From assembly GCA_008636095.1 (NCBI GenBank), contig VSJD01000006.1:1-10000 (forward strand): 10,000 bases of DNA, in the 5' to 3' direction. Source of the stretch: Kiritimatiellota bacterium (GTDB taxonomy: Bacteria; Verrucomicrobiota; Kiritimatiellia; JAAZAB01). Both the position numbers and the translations under genes were made by a program. Below are positions 1 to 6,018 of this stretch, piece after piece. Under the pieces are notes generated by a model that saw nothing but the letters and a program-made list of their open reading frames with translations, was not told the origin of the DNA and searched no databases. Positions within the stretch are counted from its first letter, which is position 1. Each line of letters opens with the position of its first letter.

Positions 1-660
1 AAGTATCTGGTTGATTTTTTCAAGTTTGCGCGCTTCACGCCAACCGGGATCCAGCGTCTGGTAAGCCTGGAACATATCGAGTACCTGGAACAGGCCGAAG
101 CGCTGGGGCGCGGAATTATATTCATCACGGCACACCTGGGTAACTGGGAGTTAGGCGGAGCCATTCTGGCTTCCCAGGGGCGGCGCATCCATGCGGTTTA
201 TTTGCCGCAACGGACGAATAAAGTCAATGAACTGTTTCAAAAATACCGCAGTCAGCGCGGTCTCCAATGCATTCCGCTGGGGCACGCTGCGCGGGGCGTC
301 ATGGAAGCGCTGAAGCGCAAGGAATGTGTGGCCATGCTGGCTGACCGCGATTTTACCGCGCACCATTTTCCGATTCTGTTCTTTGGCAAGCCGGCGCTTC
401 TTTCCAGCGGCCCGGCGCGGATCGCCGTCAAGACCCAAGCCCCCCTGGTGCCGACGTTCCTATTGCGTCAGCCGGACGACACCTTTCTCCTGCGCCTCTA
501 TCCCCCGATTGTGCCGGAACCCTGGAACACGGTGGCAGAATTGCAGGAGCGCATCCGCAATGTGCTGGAACAGGAAATCGGCCGTAATCCCCTGCAGTGG
601 TTCATGTTCGACGATTTTTGGAACCCAAGGAGCAATCATGAGTTCAGCCTCACGCCATGA
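1..660 (+). CDS. LpxL/HtrB-like lysophospholipid acyltransferase, 5' end outside window
   Basis: The frame is open from base 1, so the gene begins upstream; 219 residues are visible, ending at TGA 658-660. Residues 45-50 (codons from 133) read HLGNWE. This is the HX4E catalytic box of the LPLAT superfamily in the form typical of LpxL/LpxM/HtrB lipid A acyltransferases. Further family hallmarks follow in order: a LADRD segment near residue 113-117, FFG at 127-129, then a GPA..A..T.AP.VP stretch. Such enzymes work at the inner-membrane face and move an acyl chain onto a lipid A precursor or other glycolipid; the actual acceptor cannot be told here. The N-terminal membrane anchor expected in the family would lie before the window. 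The next gene overlaps by 23 bases, so the two are probably translationally coupled. Family assignment is firm; lipid A specificity is inference. Confidence 0.88.
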   Translation, partial: KYLVDFFKFARFTPTGIQRLVSLEHIEYLEQAEALGRGIIFITAHLGNWELGGAILASQGRRIHAVYLPQRTNKVNELFQKYRSQRGLQCIPLGHAARGVMEALKRKECVAMLADRDFTAHHFPILFFGKPALLSSGPARIAVKTQAPLVPTFLLRQPDDTFLLRLYPPIVPEPWNTVAELQERIRNVLEQEIGRNPLQWFMFDDFWNPRSNHEFSLTP

Positions 661-1348
661 ACAGAAGCCCTGTGTCGTCATCCCGGCCTATCGGGAACAG
701 CGTATGATCCACGACGTCGTCCAGCGCGTTCGGAAATATGTCCAAACGGTTATCGTCGTGGATGATGGTTCCCCGGATCGGACGGCCGAGGAAGCCACCG
801 GCGCCGGTGCCGTGGTGGTCCGTCACACCACCAACATGGGCAAGGGAGTGGCGCTCAATACGGGGTTCAATTATGCGCGCCAGAACAAGTTCGATTACCT
901 GATCACGCTGGATGCCGATGGTCAGCATGATCCCGCCGATATCCCGCGCTTTATCGAGGCCTACGAACGCACCGGCATTCCCGTGCTGATTGGGAATCGG
1001 ATGGGGGCGTTGAGCAATATGCCGCAGGTCCGTAAATGGACCAACCGCTACATGAGCTGGTTACTGAGCCGGGCCATGAACCAGTACGTACCGGATACCC
1101 AGTGCGGGTTCCGTCTCTACCGCTGCGATGTTCTGCCGTTCATCGAAGCCCAGTCCACGCGTTTCGCGGCAGAGTCCGAAATCCTTCTGCACATTGCATC
1201 CCGCGGCATTCGCATGGATGCAGTGCCCATTACCGTGATCTATAACGAGGAAATAAGCAAAATCAACCCGATCCGCGACACCTTCCGGTTCTTCCTGATG
1301 TTGTCCCGGTATTATCGGGGTCGAAACCGCCCGCGCCAACGGCAATAA
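638..1348 (+). CDS. Family 2 glycosyltransferase (DPM/DPG-synthase-like)
   Basis: The product is 236 residues. ATG 638 is chosen because AAGGAG (627-632) sits five bases upstream; the same frame is open further 5' but only as a shadow of the acyltransferase gene. It has a GT-A fold signature: CVVIPAYRE at 12-20, VVDDGSPDRT at 40-49, NMGKGVA at 66-72, DADGQH at 92-97 (metal-binding DXD-type motif), GNR at 119-121 and QCGFRLY at 155-161. This set matches the dolichyl/undecaprenyl-phosphate sugar transferase branch (DPM1-like), soluble with no C-terminal membrane segments. Such enzymes move a sugar from a nucleotide donor to a lipid phosphate or glycolipid at the cytoplasmic face. Overlap with the acyltransferase implies one transcript and a shared glycolipid or LPS-type pathway. 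Donor and acceptor are not readable from sequence. Confidence 0.9.
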   Translation: MSSASRHEQKPCVVIPAYREQRMIHDVVQRVRKYVQTVIVVDDGSPDRTAEEATGAGAVVVRHTTNMGKGVALNTGFNYARQNKFDYLITLDADGQHDPADIPRFIEAYERTGIPVLIGNRMGALSNMPQVRKWTNRYMSWLLSRAMNQYVPDTQCGFRLYRCDVLPFIEAQSTRFAAESEILLHIASRGIRMDAVPITVIYNEEISKINPIRDTFRFFLMLSRYYRGRNRPRQRQ

Positions 1349-1353
1349 TTCAT

Positions 1354-1387
1354 GCGGTTCCGCCATAGGCGGAACCGCCTCCGGAGG
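1354..1387. repeat. Intergenic palindromic repeat, copy A
   Basis: An 11-bp perfect inverted repeat (1354-1364 against 1368-1378, 3-base loop ATA) is followed directly by the 10-bp perfect palindrome CCTCCGGAGG (1378-1387). It lies six bases after the glycosyltransferase stop and could form a transcript-end hairpin, but no U-run follows closely. The order and sequence match copy B at 2468-2505, so this is a dispersed repeat and not only a local terminator. Confidence 0.75.
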
Positions 1388-1440
1388 AAACCAATCAACG
1401 GCTTTTTAATAAAAACCCTTGAATCGAAAATTACGCTACC

Positions 1441-2340
1441 ATGAAATCCTCCCCAGCCAATGATCCTGCCCGCCGCGCCTACTGGCGCGACCAGATGAAT
1501 GCCGCCTGGATCTTGATGAGCCGTTTTATGGAATACCCGGTGCAGGAATGCGGTGAACCGATGGTATCCCTGCGCATGACAGTTGAACGCGCCGGAGTGC
1601 GCGTGCTGTTTTCCGAGACACCCGTTGTGAACCTGCGGCCCCGTCTCTTTTATTTGCGTGCCGGTCTGATTGATGCCTTTGTCGCCGTGACCCGGGCGAT
1701 GAACCGGCACGGGTGGATGCTCAAAGTGGAAGACGGCTATCGTACGCGGGCCATTCAAACCGAATTGGGACGCACCCCGTTTATTTTTGACCGAATTTAC
1801 GCGAAAATCCTCTGGGAAACCGGCGGTCAGCCGCCATCCGCGGATCTGGTTTTTAAGCGCCTGACGGCGCTGGTTGCCACAGTTCCAAAAATCGGGACCC
1901 ACATGTCAGGAAGCGCCATGGATATTTCAGTTGTCAATTCCGCCACCGGACTAGAATTGACGCGGGGGGGGATTTATCCTGAGCTTTCGGAATTAACGCC
2001 TATGGGGTCTCCTTTTATCTCGGCTGAAGAACGGAGCAATCGCGCGGCCATTACGGAAATAATGCAGGATCAGGGGTTTATGGCGTACCCGCATGAATTC
2101 TGGCATTACAGCCAGGGCGATGCATACGCCGAACTGCTGACGAACTCCGGACGCACAGCCCGCTACGGCGCGGTGGATTGCGACCCCGAAAAAAACCCGG
2201 CCGTAATCCCGATCAAAGACCCGCGTCTACCGCTCCATACGCCGGAAGAAATCGAGTCCGCCATTCGAAAAACCAGGGAGCGGCTGGCGGAGCAGGATAA
2301 AGACCTGAATTTTGCACGCGCAAGTTTGGCGCAGATGTGA
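1441..2340 (+). CDS. VanX/DdpX-type D-alanyl-D-alanine dipeptidase (peptidase M15)
   Basis: The product is 299 residues. Zinc-site motifs of family M15 are visible: GTHMSGSAMD at 152-161 (the SxHxxGxAxD box, metal ligands H154 and D161) and HEFWHYS at 218-224 (general base E219, ligand H222). DGYRTRAIQ at 98-106 matches the region bearing the conserved substrate-stabilising arginine (R101). These enzymes hydrolyse D-Ala-D-Ala or related peptidoglycan dipeptides. No signal peptide is seen, so a cytoplasmic location like VanX and DdpX is likely. It is longer than the roughly 200 residues of VanX, with an N-terminal lead of about 70 residues and a charged C-terminal tail after about 240. No vanH/vanA ligase or vanRS regulators are nearby, so recycling or peptide use fits better than glycopeptide resistance. 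No clear Shine-Dalgarno precedes ATG 1441, so the start is less certain than the family. Confidence 0.85.
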   Translation: MKSSPANDPARRAYWRDQMNAAWILMSRFMEYPVQECGEPMVSLRMTVERAGVRVLFSETPVVNLRPRLFYLRAGLIDAFVAVTRAMNRHGWMLKVEDGYRTRAIQTELGRTPFIFDRIYAKILWETGGQPPSADLVFKRLTALVATVPKIGTHMSGSAMDISVVNSATGLELTRGGIYPELSELTPMGSPFISAEERSNRAAITEIMQDQGFMAYPHEFWHYSQGDAYAELLTNSGRTARYGAVDCDPEKNPAVIPIKDPRLPLHTPEEIESAIRKTRERLAEQDKDLNFARASLAQM

Positions 2341-2467
2341 GGCGCGAAGGGCGCCGCTGTATAAGCATACTGCAAGCCCTTCGCAACGAAACAGATGCGC
2401 CAAAATCGCGCGACCGTCTCTTTCGGCGAACATCAGCGTTTTTGCAGGATGCCTTCATAACCCGTTG

Positions 2468-2505
2468 GGTTTCCGCCTAGGCGGATCAGCCTCCGGCTGA
2501 AAAAG
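2468..2505. repeat. Intergenic palindromic repeat, copy B
   Basis: The 14-bp perfect palindrome TCCGCCTAGGCGGA (2472-2485) is followed at once by a 6-bp hairpin TCAGCC-TCC-GGCTGA (2486-2500). It aligns along its length with copy A (1356-1390): both read GGTT(T)CCGCC(A)TAGGCGGA, then a CCTCCGG-centred second palindrome, then AAA. Where the copies differ, arm changes keep pairing, which suggests that structure is conserved. It lies in the gap between the convergent dipeptidase and foldase genes, where it might also act as a two-way terminator. Confidence 0.75.
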
Positions 2506-2513
2506 GAAAAGTG

Positions 2514-2533
2514 GTGCAAGAAATAACTTGCAC
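2514..2533. other. Perfect 7-bp hairpin in convergent intergenic region
   Basis: GTGCAAG (2514-2520) pairs with CTTGCAC (2527-2533) across the loop AAATAA. It belongs to a chain of hairpins between the dipeptidase stop (2340) and the foldase stop (2731). The rest of that 390-base gap holds a short GGCGC/GCGCC stem right after the dipeptidase stop (2341-2355) and no convincing gene on either strand. No canonical T-run follows this hairpin, so a terminator role is only possible. Confidence 0.5.
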
Positions 2534-2573
2534 GCCGTGTTTACCCGCCTGCAGCGCTGGAGCGCAGCAACTG

Positions 2574-2617
2574 CCTGCCCGCAATGCTAAGCATAGCGTT
2601 GTAGGCGGGCGGGCAGG
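2574..2617. repeat. Large GC-rich imperfect hairpin (REP-like)
   Basis: CCTGCCCGC (2574-2582) pairs with GCGGGCAGG (2609-2617). Inside, AATGCT (2583-2588) pairs with AGCGTT (2595-2600) with one G-T wobble, leaving an 8-base bulge on the right arm (2601-2608). A smaller GCGCT/AGCGC stem lies just upstream (2554-2565). The size, GC-rich outer arms and convergent intergenic position resemble REP/BIME-type elements. Whether it repeats elsewhere in the genome cannot be seen here. Confidence 0.6.
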
Positions 2618-2730
2618 TTGACAAAACATGACAGTAACGTTGATGTTCGTGCAAAATTCAGGAAAAAACATTGAAGCTCCCCATGCCAGGGTGCGGGGCA
2701 TATTTGCGAAATTCCTCGAAGGCAAGGTCG

Positions 2731-4458
2731 TCAATCCACGATGTAGTTATCTGCTGATTCGGAATCCGTGTCTTTCTCGTCTGATTCCTCTGAATCATCC
2801 TTAACGGCTGTTTTCTTGTAAGCGGCGTCTTCAAATTTGTGGGCCGTCAGTAAATATTCCTGCCATTCACGGAAGGCCAAATCCTCGCGGCGCTTGCGGA
2901 TATACTGGCTCAGGTCATTCTTGATGGATGCCAACAAGGTCCGGTCGGCCATGATCCTGGAATCCACACGGCCAATCATCACACCGCCCTCGACCGGGAT
3001 CACGTCGGTCAATTCACCGGCATTCAAAAACAGGATTTTTTTGGTCAGTTCAAAAAACGTGTCCTTATCCTCAACATCCAACCCGGTGCGGACCGCAAAA
3101 GGATCCGTGGTGACCACTTCCAGGCGATACGGACGAATGGCCTGGGCAAACGTCTTGCCACGCTGGAGCGCGTCGGCCACGGTCTGGTGAATGGACTCTG
3201 CGGTCTGCGCCAGTTTGTTGGAACCCGCCAGCTCCAACGCCGCCTGGCGCGCCTCGGCCCGAACCTCATCATACGCGGGCACGCGCGCGTCAATCTTCTC
3301 ATCGAATGCCAGCACATAATACGCGTTACTGCCACGCACGGGATGACTGAAATAATCGTCTGGCGTCGGTCGCAGGGTAAAGGCGGCCTTGTTGAAATCC
3401 AGCCCGACTTGCAGGCCGGGAACCGAGCCATTCAACGTAAAAACCGCCGAAGTTGTCACTGCCAGGCCGACGGTGCGCGCAACCGTTTCAAAGGAGGGTG
3501 CTTGCCCTTTGCGATCCGGGGCCAGTGTAACCTCAAAATCGGCGGCCTGGTCGCCGGCCACCACGTCCGCCGCTTCGCGTGCCAGTTGATCGCGGAGCGT
3601 GTCTTCCACTTCTTCAAATGACCGGGCTGACAGCAGATCTCCCGTCCCGCGCGTGGTGAACTCCTCAATGTGCTCGTCATAATAACTGCGCAAGTCCGCT
3701 TCGTCCAAGGCGCCTTCATCCAGAAAGCGCGCAAATGGAAAGCTCACATACTTGACCCTCATTTTTGCGGGGATCGTAAAGTCGTTCGTATGCGCCTCAA
3801 AATAAGCCCGCGTTTCGGTGTCGGTAACCTTCACGGTGTGCTCCAGATCATCCCGGGTGAGCAACACATAACTGACGACAAACGTATCGTAGAGCTGGTG
3901 GTACACCTCCTCGACTTCCAAGGGCGCCACCCACGTGGCCTGGGCCAGCATCAAGCGGGCCTTGCTCATTATGATTTCCTGGCGAATATGGTCTTCAAAC
4001 TGATTTTCGGTGGCACGCAGGTTTGCTAAAAACTGCTGAACAAAGGCGACGTAGCGCGCGCGGCTGAACTGGCCCTTTTCCTGAAAAAAAGGCTGTTGCT
4101 GAATGGCGGCCACCACTTCCTCGGGACTGGATGAGAGGCGCGCTTCCTGGGCGCCGCGCAAGGCAATCAGCCGCCGCCAGGCCATGTGCTTGAGCGCCTC
4201 TTCAACGCGGGGCGTGACCTTCAGCGGGCGGCCCACCATGAGCGACATGTACAGGTAGGAATTGAAATAGGCCGAACGCATTTCGGCGGCGGGTACAGGC
4301 TTGCCGTCAAGCTTGCCGGCGGCGTTCTTGGTTTCCTCCTCGGAGATTCCACCCGTGTTTGTTTGCCACGCCACAAAAGAAAGAATGACAATAAAGGCAA
4401 AACCGCTCCAGATATATTTGTTGCGAATCAATTTGTTGAATTTGGATATAAACATCAT
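2731..4458 (-). CDS. PpiD/SurA-like membrane-anchored periplasmic foldase, parvulin domain not recognisable
   Basis: The product is 575 residues. GGAGG (4465-4469) lies six bases before ATG 4458. Residues 1-14 are basic and 16-31 form one hydrophobic helix, so the topology is a type II inner-membrane protein with a large periplasmic part, as in PpiD. Residues about 35-215 are helical and SurA-N-like. Two short segments with a YY/YF..H..(D/E)F pattern follow (about 220-270), the usual lead-in to parvulin domains. In place of a parvulin core the sequence goes directly to a SFEEVEDTLRDQL-type helix (about 280). Later pieces such as SNAYYVLAF and the following V.AYDEVR look like the tail end of a parvulin domain. 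The C-terminus (about 550-575) is strongly acidic. I infer a chaperone for exported proteins, possibly without isomerase activity. A promoter-like pair lies upstream at 4509-4537. Confidence 0.75.
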   Translation of the reverse strand: MMFISKFNKLIRNKYIWSGFAFIVILSFVAWQTNTGGISEEETKNAAGKLDGKPVPAAEMRSAYFNSYLYMSLMVGRPLKVTPRVEEALKHMAWRRLIALRGAQEARLSSSPEEVVAAIQQQPFFQEKGQFSRARYVAFVQQFLANLRATENQFEDHIRQEIIMSKARLMLAQATWVAPLEVEEVYHQLYDTFVVSYVLLTRDDLEHTVKVTDTETRAYFEAHTNDFTIPAKMRVKYVSFPFARFLDEGALDEADLRSYYDEHIEEFTTRGTGDLLSARSFEEVEDTLRDQLAREAADVVAGDQAADFEVTLAPDRKGQAPSFETVARTVGLAVTTSAVFTLNGSVPGLQVGLDFNKAAFTLRPTPDDYFSHPVRGSNAYYVLAFDEKIDARVPAYDEVRAEARQAALELAGSNKLAQTAESIHQTVADALQRGKTFAQAIRPYRLEVVTTDPFAVRTGLDVEDKDTFFELTKKILFLNAGELTDVIPVEGGVMIGRVDSRIMADRTLLASIKNDLSQYIRKRREDLAFREWQEYLLTAHKFEDAAYKKTAVKDDSEESDEKDTDSESADNYIVD

Positions 4459-4508
4459 AATAATCCTCCATAGGCGGGTAAACCTCGCCCTTGGGTTTAA
4501 AACAAAGC

Positions 4509-4537
4509 ACGATAGCGGGCCAACGCAGGTAGGTCAA
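4509..4537 (-). promoter_or_regulatory. Putative sigma-70-type promoter of the PpiD-like gene
   Basis: On the minus strand TTGACC (4537-4532) and TATCGT (4514-4509) are separated by exactly 17 bases. This gives a good -35 box and a moderate -10 box. Transcription would start near 4502, leaving a 5' leader of about 44 bases with the GGAGG ribosome-binding site. The position, after the terminator-like hairpins of the upstream gene, is sensible. Only two hexamers support this, and the host's consensus is unknown. Confidence 0.35.
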
Positions 4538-4583
4538 TGCCGAAATCGCCGGGGTTCAATATTAGAATAAGTTGATTCCGTCG

Positions 4584-4627
4584 AAAAAACCTTCCCTCAG
4601 CATGCGGGACACGTCTAAGGGGACGTG
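4584..4627 (-). terminator. Probable rho-independent terminator of the AT-rich gene block
   Basis: Reading the minus strand, CACGTC (4627-4622) pairs with GACGTG (4615-4610) around the stop codon of the secreted-protein gene. An alternative stem pairs CCCTTAG (4621-4615) with CTGAGGG (4600-4594), with one wobble. This second stem is followed four bases later by a run of six T (4589-4584). The alternative stems cannot all form together, but either leaves the U-run downstream. Confidence 0.5.
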
Positions 4628-5685
4628 CAATATTTGAAGGGATACTCCAACACCTGCCACCATTCAAAGAATATAGTGCCAAAGTTTGCCTCGTCTAAAT
4701 CCGCAGAAATGTTAATAGTAGATTCTGTATAAGAAGACTCAATATTGTTGCATCCTATTTGAGTGTCGGCCTTACAATTTAATATCCGAACAAATTCGGT
4801 ATCCGCTGAAAATATCAACTCGGCACTAAAAGAACTTATATTTGTAGATGGATTTGTGTCAAATTGCATAACTCCGTTTCCTACGTCCTGAACTCCCCAG
4901 CTCGACACCAAGTATGGAACGGCCTTTCCCATAATGATTCGATGGTCACTGTTCCACCCATCCCATGCGATAGAACTCATTTCAATATCATGTAGTGTCC
5001 CATTGGCCACCCCAACGTTCGACGCAATTCCGTGATAAATATAGTTAATGGGATGCTGATACTGTATTGTTCCGCCATATTTTACATTCCGTGATATTAC
5101 TATTCCAAAATTAGTTCCGGCATTAACTCCACCCCAATAAGGCATAGCAGGCAGGGTTTTTAGCGCATTCAGCACCGTATATCGCTCCTGCAAGTTCGTG
5201 ACGTATATCCGCCACGGATAGTCACCGTAAGTAGCCGAATTCGTGCCGATCGCAGGCGTGCCTGTAAATTGGTTCGTCCGATCCCCGATCTCCAACTGCG
5301 CCCATAATCCCGTCACGGCCAGCATGACTATATTCGTTGTGCCATCATAAACGGTGTTGTCATCCACGTAACAAGGCACAAGATTCGTAGCTTTCAAATC
5401 CAAATTCGACATCAAATTATTATCAAGATACCACCCCCCGTTTGTTCCCGCGAAATCCGGCGGACTGACACTGTAGGTCGGATTAGTGGAAGTCTGGGTC
5501 GCATAACAGCGTTCATTCACACCACGCGCACACACCATTCCCAACGTAACCGTTGCCTCCAGTTCCGCCGGTGACGGCCGGCCACTGAATGATTCGGCAA
5601 ATAATACGGGAACTGTCATAAAAGACCATATTGCTAATCCAATATGAAAAGCAATAAAAGCTTTACAATGCCGCGTCAGAATCAT
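4615..5685 (-). CDS. Secreted protein of unknown function
   Basis: I do not recognise a characterised family. The product is 356 residues. The start at ATG 5685 is preceded by a GGAAG-rich weak ribosome-binding site and gives a good signal peptide: basic TRHCK, a hydrophobic core and VLFA followed by ES, with cleavage likely after residue 30. The mature part is rich in Asn, Thr, Tyr and Gly with many short alternating hydrophobic segments, suggesting a beta-rich fold. It has several cysteines (for example C51, C60 and later pairs), compatible with disulfides outside the cytoplasm. No HExxH, lectin signature, membrane anchor or lipobox is evident. It is the last gene of the minus-strand block, closed by hairpins and a T-run. 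A surface or extracellular structural protein is a guess from context only. Confidence 0.7.
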   Translation of the reverse strand: MILTRHCKAFIAFHIGLAIWSFMTVPVLFAESFSGRPSPAELEATVTLGMVCARGVNERCYATQTSTNPTYSVSPPDFAGTNGGWYLDNNLMSNLDLKATNLVPCYVDDNTVYDGTTNIVMLAVTGLWAQLEIGDRTNQFTGTPAIGTNSATYGDYPWRIYVTNLQERYTVLNALKTLPAMPYWGGVNAGTNFGIVISRNVKYGGTIQYQHPINYIYHGIASNVGVANGTLHDIEMSSIAWDGWNSDHRIIMGKAVPYLVSSWGVQDVGNGVMQFDTNPSTNISSFSAELIFSADTEFVRILNCKADTQIGCNNIESSYTESTINISADLDEANFGTIFFEWWQVLEYPFKYCTSP

Positions 5686-5694
5686 GACTTCTTC

Positions 5695-5808
5695 CTATTT
5701 CGTTAAGTTATTTGTTGAACCTTGAAACGTAAATCCGTTTGTTACGTTAAACTCCATCGCCAAATCAGGCTGATTGGTTGCACCTCCGCATTCAGCGCTT
5801 GTACACAT
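5695..5808 (-). pseudogene. 3' remnant of a lost protein-coding gene fused to an IS fragment
   Basis: A 37-codon frame ends at TAG 5697-5695, ten bases before the next gene's ATG. Its final part reads PDLAMEFNVTNGFTFQG and then STNNLTK. This has the Asn/Thr-rich style of the neighbouring secreted proteins and so looks like a genuine C-terminus. Upstream it soon hits the IS4-like fragment and a stop, and no ribosome-binding site or signal peptide precedes it. I read it as the tail of a secreted-protein gene whose front was lost when the insertion sequence landed or was deleted. The frame overlaps, in another register, the broken transposase tail (5742-5873). Confidence 0.4.
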
Positions 5809-5873
5809 GACGCAAAATGCCCGCGATCAATCAAAGATAATACTTGGCTGAATAGACTTGCTTGGCGTACCAT
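5742..5873 (-). pseudogene. Truncated IS4-family transposase N-terminus
   Basis: ATG 5873 is preceded by AAGGAGG (5888-5882) with eight bases of spacing. The first residues are MVRQASLFSQVLSLIDR. This is the characteristic opening of IS4-type transposases with an N-terminal DUF4372 domain, which usually start MVR, a few residues, then FSQ(L/V)L.L. Similarity fades after about residue 21. The frame then runs 22 more codons in sequence that reads better in another frame, and stops at 5744-5742. A full transposase of this group has several hundred residues, so over 90 percent is missing, including the DDE catalytic core. It is not functional. Confidence 0.6.
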
Positions 5874-5978
5874 GTTCCTGACCTCCTTGTTGTTGCGGCG
5901 TTCTTGTCCCTTTTCACCAAGAACTATTCACCGCCAAGGAGGTCTTTTTCAAACTTTATTTTGGACAGGCGTGTCCAT
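5820..5978 (-). mobile_element. Left-end remnant of an IS4-type insertion sequence
   Basis: This segment holds the start of a transposase, its leader hairpin (5880-5944) and a small TGGACA/TGTCCA inverted repeat (5962-5967 and 5972-5977) that may lie near the element's end. The right boundary is a guess. The left boundary is where transposase similarity stops and the neighbouring gene remnant seems to begin (around 5815-5825). It fills most of the 321-base gap between the second HEAT gene and the secreted protein gene; the rest of that gap shows nothing else recognisable. Confidence 0.5.
5880..5944 (-). promoter_or_regulatory. Hairpin masking the transposase ribosome-binding site
   Basis: On the minus strand the perfect 10-bp arm GACCTCCTTG (5944-5935) pairs with CAAGGAGGTC (5889-5880). 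The second arm contains the transposase Shine-Dalgarno AAGGAGG. A second 7-bp stem, GTTCTTG/CAAGAAC (5900-5906 with 5918-5924), sits inside. A transcript entering from outside the element would fold this way and hide the ribosome-binding site. A transcript starting inside would lack the first arm. IS10 and IS50 use this logic against read-through expression. On the plus strand the same stem is followed by T5 and could terminate. Confidence 0.55.
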
Positions 5979-6018
5979 AGTTAATCTTATTTGTCACTTG
6001 TCGATATCTTTATGTTCG

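Noticed and set aside
326..637. Upstream extension of the glycosyltransferase frame to 326
   Set aside because: It translates as an Arg/Ser/Cys-rich shadow of the acyltransferase gene; the ATG at 638 has AAGGAG at the right distance and begins the true GT-A fold.
1354..1387. Simple rho-independent terminator for the glycosyltransferase gene
   Set aside because: The stem is strong but no U-run follows within ten bases, and the sequence recurs at 2468-2505, so a dispersed repeat explains it better.
2486..2734. Minus-strand open frame of 82 codons after the foldase gene
   Set aside because: It reads through the GC-rich hairpins 2574-2617 and the repeat 2486-2505, has low-complexity Cys/Pro/Ala content and only a TTG start overlapping the foldase stop.
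4307..4537. Minus-strand frame of 76 codons upstream of the foldase gene
   Set aside because: It overlaps the foldase coding sequence in another frame, and the promoter-like and ribosome-binding signals there fit the foldase start at 4458.
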